Below, one piece after another: positions 8,582-17,835 of a stretch of DNA of 64,000 bases (position 1 is the first letter of the stretch; the number at the start of each line of letters is the position of its first letter). The notes beneath the pieces were generated by a model, which saw only the letters and a list, made by a program, of their open reading frames with translations, had not been told where the DNA came from and did no database searches. The translations under genes were made by a program, and so were the position numbers. Location of the stretch: positions 1 to 64,000 of the forward strand of contig CAAGGT010000154.1 in NCBI GenBank assembly GCA_900769465.1. The letters are read 5' to 3'. Source of the stretch: Bacteroidaceae bacterium. Its GTDB lineage: Bacteria; Bacteroidota; Bacteroidia; Bacteroidales; Bacteroidaceae.

Positions 8582-8589
8582 TAATTTTG
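8582..8589 (+). promoter_or_regulatory. Candidate -7 element for nadK
   Basis: TAATTTTG, a full match to TAnnTTTG, 30 bases before the nadK ATG; predicted start near 8596. A GGAGAG purine run just before the ATG is an unusually good Shine-Dalgarno for this phylum. Confidence 0.45.
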
Positions 8590-8618
8590 TACTATAAACT
8601 AATGCAGGACGGAGAGTT

Positions 8619-9491
8619 ATGAAATTTGCGATATTCGGCAACAAGCACCAGACAAAGAAATCTGAGAGCATAGGTCTGCTTTTTGAGGCCATAACAAAGC
8701 GTGGCGACAGCTATGCCATAGACAAGGCCTTTTATGATTTTCTGTGCGCTGAACATATTGCACAGCCACAACCACTGGAAATCATCACAGACAATGATTT
8801 CACCGCCGATATCGCAATAAGCTTCGGCGGCGACGGCACGCTGCTGCGCACGGCAAGCCGCGTAGGCAGCAAGCCAATCCCCATTCTGGGTATCAACGCC
8901 GGCAGGCTGGGATTCCTCACAGCCACATCGAACGAAGACATCGATGAAATAATAGGCAAGATACACGACGGGGATTTCGACACCGAACAGCGCATTCTCA
9001 TAGAGGCAAGCACCAACGGTTCCGGGCTCAAGAGCTACCCCTTCGCACTCAACGAAATTGCGATAATGAAGCACGACAGTTCTTCAATGATAACCCTCAA
9101 GGCCACCATCAACGGTTGCGACACCCTCACATATCAGGCCGACGGACTCATCGTTGCCACCCCGTCAGGGTCAACAGGATATTCATTGAGTGTAGGCGGT
9201 CCCATAATCGCACCCGAGGCCAGTGTACTCACACTCACCCCCATTGCCCCGCACAGTCTCAGTGCCCGTCCCATAGTAGTCGGCGACAACACCACAATCG
9301 AAATTGGCGTGAGCAGCCGCAGCGGTAACTACCTTATAGCCATTGACGGACGTAACGAGAGCTGTGACGAGAGCACAAGAATAACCATAAACAAGGCCGC
9401 ATACCGCCAGCTCATAATCCGCCACCGGGAACATTCATTCATCCAGAACCTGCAGGAAAAGCTCATGTGGGGAGCGGACGTCAGAGACTAA
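8619..9491 (+). CDS. nadK: NAD kinase
   Basis: 290 aa. Phosphorylates NAD to NADP. The catalytic GGDGT motif lies at residues 70-74, followed by the GINAGRLGFL loop and, further on, ALNE and the TPSGSTGYS substrate loop. Cytoplasmic. Single-gene unit: divergent promoter on the left, strong bidirectional terminator (9511-9538) on the right. Confidence 0.96.
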   Translation: MKFAIFGNKHQTKKSESIGLLFEAITKRGDSYAIDKAFYDFLCAEHIAQPQPLEIITDNDFTADIAISFGGDGTLLRTASRVGSKPIPILGINAGRLGFLTATSNEDIDEIIGKIHDGDFDTEQRILIEASTNGSGLKSYPFALNEIAIMKHDSSSMITLKATINGCDTLTYQADGLIVATPSGSTGYSLSVGGPIIAPEASVLTLTPIAPHSLSARPIVVGDNTTIEIGVSSRSGNYLIAIDGRNESCDESTRITINKAAYRQLIIRHREHSFIQNLQEKLMWGADVRD

Positions 9492-9510
9492 TCCTTTCAC
9501 TGAATAACAG

Positions 9511-9538
9511 AAAAAGCGATGGATGTCCATCGCTTTTT
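9511..9538. terminator. Bidirectional terminator between nadK and the beta-helix protein gene
   Basis: AAAAAGCGATGGA-TG-TCCATCGCTTTTT: perfect 13-bp stem with A/T runs on both sides, between two convergent genes. Confidence 0.9.
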
Positions 9539-9556
9539 CATTTCCTATAGGCATTT

Positions 9557-12466
9557 TTACTTTGTCTGTGGAGTAAACGTCTTTGACGAACCACCCGACA
9601 CTGTGCCACCGACGGTATATACACCATCGAAAAGACTCTCTGTAACATCAGTAACGGATGTCACCCCATACATCAGGGTATGCGATGTCTTTGTAAACTG
9701 CGGTGATGAGAGCAGCACCGTTGCACTGCTGACACTATTCGGGCATTTGTAAGAGAAAAGTACCATACCGGAGCTATCTTTTACAGAGAGATATTTGCCA
9801 GATGTCACCGAAACCGATGTCACTGTCGAGTAGGGTTGTGTCGCCGATGTCGGATTGCTTGTGGCGCCTCCTGTACCAATCAAGACACCTCCGTTGATGA
9901 CAAACTTGTTCTGGTCGCAGTCGAAGCCCTCCTCGGGCGATGATGAACCCGAACTGACAGTTATACCGCCATTGACAGTTATGGTTCCGTTGGAGTCGAT
10001 ACCATCGTTGTTGGTAGCATGGCTATATATACAACCTCCGTTTATTACCAAGGCTGTTGAAGCATTTATTCCATCATCATATGTGCTGCATTCTATTACT
10101 CCACCATTGATTGTTAGAGTAGCTTTGCTTTCGAGTCCTTCGCCACCATCACTTTTTGTCCCGGCATATATTGTTCCGCTGTTCACATAGACATTAGTAG
10201 CACCCTTTATTGCCTTGGGTGCAGCGTTGAAACCGCTGTCCATTCCACCCATGCCGCCACCCCAGCCACCACCGGATGTCGAGCCAAGCGATGCGCCTTG
10301 TGTGATGGCAGTAATGTTCAACAGTCCATTGTCGGCACCCTCGCGACCAATCGTCAATTCTCCCGATGCTACGATTGCCTTACTGCCGTTGCCTTTTGCA
10401 AGACAGTTGAGCATACCACCCAGTAGGTTCACGGCAACATCACCCTTCAGGCATTTTGTCGAGTAGTAATCGGTGCCGGTTGTTGCCGTATATGAAGCAC
10501 CAGCTCCCGAGAGTGCAACATCTACATTTCCTCCGTTCATCGTCAACACGCCATCAGCTGATATGCCCATACCACCCTGTCCTGTTGCAACAATGTCAAT
10601 ATCACCGCCGTTTATTGTCAGCGCGCCATCACACTTTATTGCGGTACAATATGATGGGTCATAGGCCACAACTTTTGCTGTACCCGATGTATTTATGGTC
10701 AGTTCACCGCCGCTGAACAGCGCAGTACCTTCAACCTTTATGCCCTTTGACTCGCTGCCACTCATGACAATGGTGTGGATACCGCCTGAAAGGGTAAAGT
10801 CCCTGTCACACTTTATTCCAGCCGCAGCGTAGGAGTCCTCTGTAGATGACGCTGATGAACCACCCGCATAATTGTCTGTAACATCAGTCATTGAATAAGT
10901 ACGCGTTGAGCCAGAAGTTGTGTAACTTGATGAAATCTGATAATAAGTATCGGACGCAAGGCCAGTAAACGATGAACTCTGTATTGTATATGTTGTTCTG
11001 CCGCTTGTATAACTGTCGCTCTTGAAATAGAATGTTCCGGTCTGCTCGGCGCCAAAATCGTAACAGTAGAATGTAGTGTTGTTAATTACTACCTTATCAG
11101 TGAGCGTTGCAACGAGGGCGCCACTGCTATTGTAAAGATATACGCTCTTCCACAAGTTCGACGAACTGCCACCTGGGCGGTTGCTTGTTGTAGAAGCAGG
11201 GACGCTTACATACACAACATAACTCTTTGATACCTCTTCTTCACCACCCAGAATCTCGTCATAGGTGGGGTCGTAGGTCTCGCTATTGCCGCTGCATACA
11301 ATAGTTGTGGTTCCGTCGGTTATATTTACATCACAGTCGGCAGAGATTCCACGGCCCGCAATACCGGTCGCCTTCAACGAAAGTGTTCCACCGGAAACAG
11401 TCATAGTGGAATCGCACTTTATACAGGTTGCATAAGAGGGGTCGGCACCGAACAAAACGGTATTTCCGGTCGTTTCCACATTTACCACACCATTGAGCAT
11501 TGAGAAATTGCCACTGCTCTTTATGCCTTTTGAGGCATCACCCTCTACAAGTACCGACAATTCTGCTCCGTCAACAATGATATTCCTTGCCGCCTTCACT
11601 CCTTTTACATCTTCGCCTGCAGTAGATATATTAACCATTCCACCGAGCAGTTTTACATAACCGTCGCAATCAATGCCATCGCCTTGTGAAGTGAAAAGAA
11701 GATTTCCGCCGGTGACAATGACCGAATCATTCACATGCATTGCATCGCTGGCAGCTTTGGGCACCTCTATTGTAGCTCCACGCACCTCAATATAGTCATC
11801 ACTGCATATTGCATGCTTGCTGAGACCGTTGACAACAAGCTTGCCATCACCCTCGAATATAATCTGTCCTTCACTGAAGATTGTCCCCTTCTCATCTTCT
11901 CCCGAAACTGTTGTATATTTGACAGCATCGGTCAGGGTGTTGACTGTTCCTTCATTCACAAATACCTTCACCCTCTTCTTGCATTGGCTGTTGATGGCAG
12001 CACCGTTGCTGTTGGCAAGAGAGACACCATCAAGGTACAGGTTATACTTACGCGAGCCATAGATCTTGAAACAACCGTCGTCACTTGCTCCCTGCAAAGA
12101 GTAACCAACCTCTTTTGTTGTCTGCGAGGTGACAATAACCTTTGCACCGTTAATATCAACAGCCACGCTATCAAAAGCTAAAGGATTCACAACCATAGCC
12201 GCATTGCCGGTATATGTTATCCCCACCATTTGTGGTAGCACTGCATATTTTATGCTGTCAATATCAGCAATGGCAAGTTGCTCCCGGCGATAGGTATCAA
12301 AGGCAATAATAACAAGTTCCTTGGCATCATCAAAGAATATGCTATCTACGCGTTCCTGCGCAATACACTTCACCTCACCGTTTTTCATGTGGAAGCGCAC
12401 ATCCTTGTCGGCAAAAGCAGACAGCACCGACAATGTAAATATAATAGAAAGCAATGTCTTTTTCAT
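9557..12466 (-). CDS. Large secreted carbohydrate-binding beta-helix protein (Cthe_2159/PF14262-like)
   Basis: 969 aa. Signal peptide 1-19, then a short module with the DSIFFDD/DSIKY motif common at the N-terminus of Bacteroidales surface proteins. Residues about 83-400 and 548-865 are repetitive parallel beta-helix, with many turns of the type GDGIDCDGxVxxxGG or SKGIKxxG and recurrent Asp/Gly loops. This is typical of the calcium-dependent, polysaccharide-binding Cthe_2159 family. Residues about 415-545 break the pattern: a Ser/Thr/Tyr-rich segment with features of a small beta-sandwich carbohydrate-binding module (CBM26-like LWKSVYLY). Residues 870-969 form a separate beta-rich end. Binding ligand unknown. 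ATG overlaps the upstream stop (ATGA), so translation is coupled to the 156-aa gene. Confidence 0.8.
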   Translation of the reverse strand: MKKTLLSIIFTLSVLSAFADKDVRFHMKNGEVKCIAQERVDSIFFDDAKELVIIAFDTYRREQLAIADIDSIKYAVLPQMVGITYTGNAAMVVNPLAFDSVAVDINGAKVIVTSQTTKEVGYSLQGASDDGCFKIYGSRKYNLYLDGVSLANSNGAAINSQCKKRVKVFVNEGTVNTLTDAVKYTTVSGEDEKGTIFSEGQIIFEGDGKLVVNGLSKHAICSDDYIEVRGATIEVPKAASDAMHVNDSVIVTGGNLLFTSQGDGIDCDGYVKLLGGMVNISTAGEDVKGVKAARNIIVDGAELSVLVEGDASKGIKSSGNFSMLNGVVNVETTGNTVLFGADPSYATCIKCDSTMTVSGGTLSLKATGIAGRGISADCDVNITDGTTTIVCSGNSETYDPTYDEILGGEEEVSKSYVVYVSVPASTTSNRPGGSSSNLWKSVYLYNSSGALVATLTDKVVINNTTFYCYDFGAEQTGTFYFKSDSYTSGRTTYTIQSSSFTGLASDTYYQISSSYTTSGSTRTYSMTDVTDNYAGGSSASSTEDSYAAAGIKCDRDFTLSGGIHTIVMSGSESKGIKVEGTALFSGGELTINTSGTAKVVAYDPSYCTAIKCDGALTINGGDIDIVATGQGGMGISADGVLTMNGGNVDVALSGAGASYTATTGTDYYSTKCLKGDVAVNLLGGMLNCLAKGNGSKAIVASGELTIGREGADNGLLNITAITQGASLGSTSGGGWGGGMGGMDSGFNAAPKAIKGATNVYVNSGTIYAGTKSDGGEGLESKATLTINGGVIECSTYDDGINASTALVINGGCIYSHATNNDGIDSNGTITVNGGITVSSGSSSPEEGFDCDQNKFVINGGVLIGTGGATSNPTSATQPYSTVTSVSVTSGKYLSVKDSSGMVLFSYKCPNSVSSATVLLSSPQFTKTSHTLMYGVTSVTDVTESLFDGVYTVGGTVSGGSSKTFTPQTK

Positions 12467-12933
12467 CGGTTCAGAATTTTATAGGTACAACCATTCAACT
12501 TTAGAACATACACTCCCATCGGCAATGTTTTCATATTATATGACAATTCACCGGAACATATATCATCAAGTACCTGCTTGCCGTCGCAACTACATAACCG
12601 CACTGCGACCGGCACCTCGCAACTGACACGTAGCACTCCATCATCTATTGCAAAAACAGCACAAGAGGAGACCGTCACAACATCTGTACCCATCTCGGCC
12701 TCACTCTCACCAAAAACGACACAATCAATCCAATCCGTATTCCACTCCATAGCAGAACCATCCTTCAGATCAACAAGCATCGCACCATTATAGAATGTGA
12801 TACGCCTTATATTTTTAAGAGATGCGCTTGACGTAGCATTAGAGGTCATTATAACCAAATCCTTATCCGGAAAGGCTGCAATAGACAGGTGTACTACGTT
12901 GATAAAAAACAAAAATAAAAATAACCGTTTCAT
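12463..12933 (-). CDS. Small secreted protein with a sorting-domain-like C-terminus
   Basis: 156 aa from the ATG at 12933 (a TTG two codons upstream is less likely). Signal peptide about 1-20. The middle contains an IRRITFYNGAMLVDL and WIDCVVF stretch like the short DSIxF motif of the downstream partner. The last 50 residues have the pattern of type IX secretion or related Bacteroidota C-terminal domains (VRLCSCDGKQVL... LPMGVYVLKLNG... YKILNR). The tail assignment is inference from pattern. Its stop overlaps the start of the 969-aa gene by 4 bases; the two may be parts of one surface system, or an ancestral protein now split. Confidence 0.65.
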   Translation of the reverse strand: MKRLFLFLFFINVVHLSIAAFPDKDLVIMTSNATSSASLKNIRRITFYNGAMLVDLKDGSAMEWNTDWIDCVVFGESEAEMGTDVVTVSSCAVFAIDDGVLRVSCEVPVAVRLCSCDGKQVLDDICSGELSYNMKTLPMGVYVLKLNGCTYKILNR

Positions 12934-12955
12934 AAACAAATGATTAATTCCGAAA

Positions 12956-13000
12956 CGAAAGTATCATTTAAAAGAACGGCCTTATGTTAACGAGTGTTAA
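12956..13000 (-). promoter_or_regulatory. Candidate promoter and operator-like repeat of the secreted-protein pair
   Basis: Minus-strand TACTTTCG (12963-12956) is one base off TAnnTTTG, 23 bases before the start codon. Upstream of it TTAAC-GAGT-GTTAA (12987-13000) is a perfect inverted repeat at about the -33 position, where a regulator could sit. Confidence 0.3.
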
Positions 13001-13060
13001 ATATAAAAATATATTATACAAACTGCAGGTTTTTAAAAACTAAACAGCACATAAAGAACA

Positions 13061-13087
13061 GCCCCGGGGATTATTAATCTCCGGGGC
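13061..13087 (-). terminator. Stem-loop after cusA
   Basis: GCCCCGGGGATT-ATT-AATCTCCGGGGC: a 12-bp GC-rich stem with one mismatch, 24 bases past the cusA stop. The U-run on the minus strand is weak, so it may terminate or just stabilise the 3' end. Confidence 0.6.
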
Positions 13088-13110
13088 AAAGATTTATATA
13101 TAACTCTAAT

Positions 13111-16100
13111 TTACACCCAACCCTTGCGAACTACCCAACGATATACCGCAGGTACTACAAAGATGTTGAGCAGTGTAGATGACAGCAAGCCGCCAAGTAC
13201 AACCACAGCCATTGGGCTCTGTATCTCGTTACCCGACGCCGAACCGTTGACAATCATCGGTACAAGTGCCAGAGCAGATGTGAAGGCTGTCATTAGAATA
13301 GGAGTCAACCTGTCGGCTGAACCGGCTATTATCACCTCGTCAAGCGCAATACCTTCACCTCTTAAGTGCTGATAACGCGACACAAGCAGAATTCCGTTGC
13401 GAGTAGCTATACCAAAGAGAGTTATAAGACCAATGATTGCAGGGATACTCATTACAGCCGATGTAAAGTATGTTGCAAGCACACCGCCAATCAAAGCCAA
13501 AGGCAGGTTCAGCAACACCACAGTCGACAGCAGCATACTCTTGAACTCAGTGTATAGCAGCACAAACACCACAAGTATTGCCACAAGCGTGGTGAGCCAC
13601 AGGGTGCGCGATGCCGAATCGGCACTCTCGAACTGGCCGCCATACTCAAGGCGGTAGCCCTCGGCAAGTTGCAGTTCCTTCTCAAGATGCGCCTCGACAC
13701 GCTCAACCGTTCCTGCCACATCGCCACTTGCAATGTTTGCCGAGACAACGACCTTGCGCTGCACATTCTCGCGGCTTATGCTGCCCGGACCGCCCACCGA
13801 CACCACATCGGCCACAGATTCAAGCGGCACCTTGCCCTCGGGTGTATCTATAAGCGCCTGCTTTACACCGTCAATGCTCTCGGTATAGTCCTTGTTGAGT
13901 CTCAAGACAAGGTCGAAACTACGTTCCTCTTCATATATGCTGCCAACGACCTTGCCGGGGAAAGCTGCCTCTACAAAGGCATTGAACTCGCCCATAGTGA
14001 TTCCGAAATGGGCCATCTTCTCACGATTTGCACGTATCTGGATTTGAGGAATCTCAACCTGCTGCTCCACATTCACATCCACGACCTCGGGGAAGGCCTT
14101 CAAGAGTTCCTGTATCTCCACCCCCTTGCGGAAAAGGGTACTCAAATCGGGGCCGAATATCTTTATTGCAAGGTCGGCCTGTGTACCCGATACCATATGG
14201 TCAATGCGGTGTTCAAGTGGCTGTCCCACAGATGTCACCACGCCGGGAACCTTTGAAAGGCGCTCACGCACATCGGCCACGAATTCGGCTTTGCTGCGCC
14301 CGTCAAGTTTGAAGTTCACGTCAATCTCGGCACCGTTGGATGTCTGGGAATGCTCATCAAGCTCGCCACGTCCTGTGCGGCGCGCCGTACTTGTCACCTC
14401 GGGAATCTGCAGCAGTTCTTTCTCAATGACAGCACCCAACCTGTTACTCTCCTCGAGCGACACACCCGGACGGGAAACAGCCGATATTGTCAAGGCGCTC
14501 TCGTTGAATTCAGGCAGGAAGCTGCGACCCATTTGCGTAAACAGCAGCATACAGCCCACAAAGAGCGCCACCACACAGCCCACCACCAAGCGCGTGTGCC
14601 CTACCACCCAGACGAGAGCCCTGCTGTAACCAGCTATCAGCCATCGGTCAACCCAGGTCTGCTTCTCGTTGCGGGCAAGATACCTGTCACCCGCAAGCAT
14701 CACCTTGCAAAGCAGCGGAGTAACCGTCATTGCCACAACAAGTGACATCACAAGAGCAATCAGATAGGCCAATCCAAGTGGCTTGAGCATACGTCCTTCA
14801 AGGCCGCTCAAGAAGAAGAGCGGAGTGAAGGTGACCATAATTATAAGTGTAGCGTGGATGATTGAGGCGCGTATCTCCGACGATGCCTCAAAAACAATCT
14901 GCAGCACCGGACGACGTTCCCCGACCGGCAGACGATGGTTCTCTTTCAGTCGTTTGTACACATTCTCGACATCAATGATGGCATCATCCACAAGCGAGCC
15001 TATCGCAATACACATACCGCCAAGAGTCATTGTGTTTATGTCCATCCCCAACAGGTATAGTACAATTACCGTACCCAAAAGCGACAATGGAATGGCAAAC
15101 AGCGAGATTACCGTAGTGCGGAAACTTGTCAGGAAAAGGAATAGTACCAATATCACACATATTGCACCCTCAATCAGCGAACGACCCACATTGTTCACCG
15201 ATGACTGTATGTAGTCGGCCTGACGGAATATCCTTGTATCCACCGTAACATCTTCGGGGAGCGACTTCTGTATTCCTACCAGGTTGCGTTCTATGTTCTG
15301 CGTTACCTCGAGAGTGTTGATTCCCGGTTGCTTGGAGATTGAGAGAATAACCGCCGGTGTTCCATTCTGCGCCGCATAACCCTGTTTCACTGCGGGAGCA
15401 ACCACAACATCGGCAACATCGGCAACCCTCACTGCGGCATCACCGTTCATCTTCACCAATGTGCTTCCAAGTTCACCGACATCGCTTGAACGTCCCATTC
15501 CTCGCAAGTTATACTCGTTGCCATAGTCACGCACCACGCCGGCACCAATGTTCACGCTCATTGCAGCCACAGCATCCTCAAGCTCATCCATAGCCACGCC
15601 ATACATATCCATCTTTACAGGGTCGGCAAGCACCTGGTACTGTTTGTAGTCACCGCCGATTATCGTTACATTGGACACGCCGCCTGTAGCAAGCACAGCA
15701 GGCTTGACAATCCACTCGGCCAGTGTGCGGAGTTCCATCATTGATGTACTGTCGGCCTGCATACCCACGAACATTATCTCACCCATTACACTCGACTGAG
15801 GAGCCAACATAGGCACAACACCCTCGGGCAATTGTCCGGTGAGAAGTCCCATCTTCTCACTGATAATCTGGCGCGCCCTGTATATGTCCATACCCCAGTC
15901 AAACTCTACCCACACGAACGAGAACCCCTGCGACGACGACGAACGCACACGTCTCACATTGGTTGCTCCGTTCACAGCCGTCTCAATGGGGAACGTGACA
16001 AGGCGCTCAACCTCCTCGGGAGCCATATTGTGTGCATCAGTGAGTATAACAACCGTCGGCATTGTCAGGTCGGGGAACACATCAACCTCGATATTCTTTG

Positions 16101-16191
16101 CCGAGTATGTACCGCCAATCACCACAAGCACAACCGCCAGCATAACCAGCAGCCGGTTGTTCAAAGAGAATTTTATTATCCTGTTCAACAT
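13111..16191 (-). CDS. CusA/CzcA-type heavy-metal efflux RND pump
   Basis: 1026 aa from the ATG at 16191, 13 bases after the adaptor's stop; the longer frame would begin at a TTG inside the adaptor gene. Inner-membrane proton-driven pump with the RND plan: one N-terminal helix, a large periplasmic loop, six helices, a second loop, and five or six helices. The proton-relay helix has the HME-type signature SLVDDAIIDVENVYK (about residue 400). The docking loops look complete. Paired with a His-rich adaptor, so the substrate is probably Cu(I)/Ag(I) or Zn/Co/Cd; which one cannot be told from sequence. No outer-membrane factor gene is next to it. Confidence 0.93.
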   Translation of the reverse strand: MLNRIIKFSLNNRLLVMLAVVLVVIGGTYSAKNIEVDVFPDLTMPTVVILTDAHNMAPEEVERLVTFPIETAVNGATNVRRVRSSSSQGFSFVWVEFDWGMDIYRARQIISEKMGLLTGQLPEGVVPMLAPQSSVMGEIMFVGMQADSTSMMELRTLAEWIVKPAVLATGGVSNVTIIGGDYKQYQVLADPVKMDMYGVAMDELEDAVAAMSVNIGAGVVRDYGNEYNLRGMGRSSDVGELGSTLVKMNGDAAVRVADVADVVVAPAVKQGYAAQNGTPAVILSISKQPGINTLEVTQNIERNLVGIQKSLPEDVTVDTRIFRQADYIQSSVNNVGRSLIEGAICVILVLFLFLTSFRTTVISLFAIPLSLLGTVIVLYLLGMDINTMTLGGMCIAIGSLVDDAIIDVENVYKRLKENHRLPVGERRPVLQIVFEASSEIRASIIHATLIIMVTFTPLFFLSGLEGRMLKPLGLAYLIALVMSLVVAMTVTPLLCKVMLAGDRYLARNEKQTWVDRWLIAGYSRALVWVVGHTRLVVGCVVALFVGCMLLFTQMGRSFLPEFNESALTISAVSRPGVSLEESNRLGAVIEKELLQIPEVTSTARRTGRGELDEHSQTSNGAEIDVNFKLDGRSKAEFVADVRERLSKVPGVVTSVGQPLEHRIDHMVSGTQADLAIKIFGPDLSTLFRKGVEIQELLKAFPEVVDVNVEQQVEIPQIQIRANREKMAHFGITMGEFNAFVEAAFPGKVVGSIYEEERSFDLVLRLNKDYTESIDGVKQALIDTPEGKVPLESVADVVSVGGPGSISRENVQRKVVVSANIASGDVAGTVERVEAHLEKELQLAEGYRLEYGGQFESADSASRTLWLTTLVAILVVFVLLYTEFKSMLLSTVVLLNLPLALIGGVLATYFTSAVMSIPAIIGLITLFGIATRNGILLVSRYQHLRGEGIALDEVIIAGSADRLTPILMTAFTSALALVPMIVNGSASGNEIQSPMAVVVLGGLLSSTLLNIFVVPAVYRWVVRKGWV

Positions 16192-16204
16192 AACGATGCC
16201 CTGA

Positions 16205-17788
16205 TTAATGTACGTGACCGGCGTGAGGGTCAAGTGCCGCAGCCCCCTGCGACAGTTTCAGAATCACACCACCCTTGCTGACAATGCGCTCACCCGGCAC
16301 AACACCCTCCAGCAGCTGCACGTTACGGCCATCTGTAGCCCCCACCTTTACGCTGCGCTTTTCAAAAGAGACTGGATTATTCTGCACAAACACGAACATA
16401 TTGCCCATCTCCTCAACAAGCGCCGTGCGTGGAACGCTCACATAATGGGCAGCCTCATCAACCGACGAGAGATACAGAGTGACAATGCTGCCGGCAACAA
16501 CACCCGGCAACGCCGCGCAGGATACCGTAACAGGCAACATATTGCAATTGTTGGCCACGCTGCCCACAACCGTCACTCCGCCAAGTTCATCGGCGTTGTA
16601 GACATTACCCAGAGCAGTCTCTATATTCACCGTCGCCACATTCTGCAACATTGCAGCAAAGCGCACGGGCAATTCGGCAACAAGATTCACTCCACCACCA
16701 CGCTGCACAACGGCAAGCGGTGTGCCCGGCTCCACATAATCACCATTGTCAACAAGCAATGTCGCTATATACCCGTCCATAGATGATTTCAACGTCACCT
16801 TTCCGGCACCGAAGTTGCGTTTCATACTTGCAAAGCGCGCCTCGGCCTGACGATATGCAGCCTCGGCTGCCTGATATTCACGTTCCGACACTATCTTGTC
16901 AATGAACAGATGTTTCTTTCGTTCAAAATCGGCCTTCGCAAGTTCATAATTGCTTTCAGCCTCGGCAAACTTGACCGCAGCGTCGTTGTCGGTAACGTCG
17001 CCACCCTCGAGATTGAAAAGCGGTCTGTCGGCCGTCACCTGCATACCGGCAAGCACATTACCGGCGAACTGCACCTTGCCGCTTGTCGTAGCCACTATTG
17101 TAGTGAAGTCTCCCGGCTGTGCCTCGGCTCTTGCAGCCACCTTAACTGCGCCTGCGAAATTGCTCTCTGCCGCAATCTCTGTTGCAAAATCCACCTTCCA
17201 GCTCTGCTCCTTGGCAAATGCCACGTCGCCACTCTTGCCCGGCGTCTCTGCGCCATGCCCGGGATGCGGGGCGTGGCTATGGCTGTGAGCATCGTGGTTG
17301 TGCCCATCGTGCGCATGTGAATGCGAGTGTCCATCATGTGAGTGTGAATGTCCATCGTGCGAGTGTACGTCAGCGTGTCCGCCACAGCACTCTGTCACGC
17401 ATACATCAAAATGCGCTGTCTCCTCGCCAACGGTAACATAAAGCATCCCGTCGCCGGCAGCTTCGGGTGTCAGTTCAAAATGGAACATACCATCGGCTTG
17501 GGCATCAGACGTTGCAGTGTGGCTCTTGCCACCCGCCCGCAACAACACATCAGCCTTACCGGCCCCGAAAGGCTTGAAGTCGGCCAAATCAGTAACATAG
17601 AGAGTAATGCAGGCCTTTTTGCCCACCTCGAGCCCCTCGTGTTGCATGAAAAGTTCTGCATTGTGCGTGTATGCAGTATAGCTGTGCATATGCACGTGTT
17701 CCTCATGTACATCGGCACTCTTGTGGTTGTGTGGGGCACAACTGCACATAACCGCAGCAGCTATCAGAGTGAAAAATATCTTCTTCAT
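16205..17788 (-). CDS. RND efflux periplasmic adaptor with a His-rich metal-binding segment
   Basis: 527 aa from the ATG at 17788, where a signal sequence begins (MKKIFFTLIAAAVMCSC; probable lipoprotein, C17 or C15). Residues 18-50 already hold eight His. A beta-rich domain (about 55-130) precedes C130, C134 and C135 and a run with 17 His in 41 residues (138-178, DGHSHSH-type units). The CusB/HlyD adaptor core follows (about 190-527): barrel, a short helical hairpin around residues 290-340 and the membrane-proximal domain. It should bridge the pump to an outer-membrane channel, and the His/Cys segment probably captures or senses metal. The DNA under the His run is made of near-identical short units. 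Confidence 0.9.
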   Translation of the reverse strand: MKKIFFTLIAAAVMCSCAPHNHKSADVHEEHVHMHSYTAYTHNAELFMQHEGLEVGKKACITLYVTDLADFKPFGAGKADVLLRAGGKSHTATSDAQADGMFHFELTPEAAGDGMLYVTVGEETAHFDVCVTECCGGHADVHSHDGHSHSHDGHSHSHAHDGHNHDAHSHSHAPHPGHGAETPGKSGDVAFAKEQSWKVDFATEIAAESNFAGAVKVAARAEAQPGDFTTIVATTSGKVQFAGNVLAGMQVTADRPLFNLEGGDVTDNDAAVKFAEAESNYELAKADFERKKHLFIDKIVSEREYQAAEAAYRQAEARFASMKRNFGAGKVTLKSSMDGYIATLLVDNGDYVEPGTPLAVVQRGGGVNLVAELPVRFAAMLQNVATVNIETALGNVYNADELGGVTVVGSVANNCNMLPVTVSCAALPGVVAGSIVTLYLSSVDEAAHYVSVPRTALVEEMGNMFVFVQNNPVSFEKRSVKVGATDGRNVQLLEGVVPGERIVSKGGVILKLSQGAAALDPHAGHVH

Positions 17789-17835
17789 AGTAATTCGTTT
17801 TTGTAAACCAGATAGGGAATCAACGATTCCTTGTG

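Noticed and set aside
17298..17380. Possible CRISPR or microsatellite array
   Set aside because: The repeated units are in frame within the adaptor gene and encode the DGHSHSH segment.
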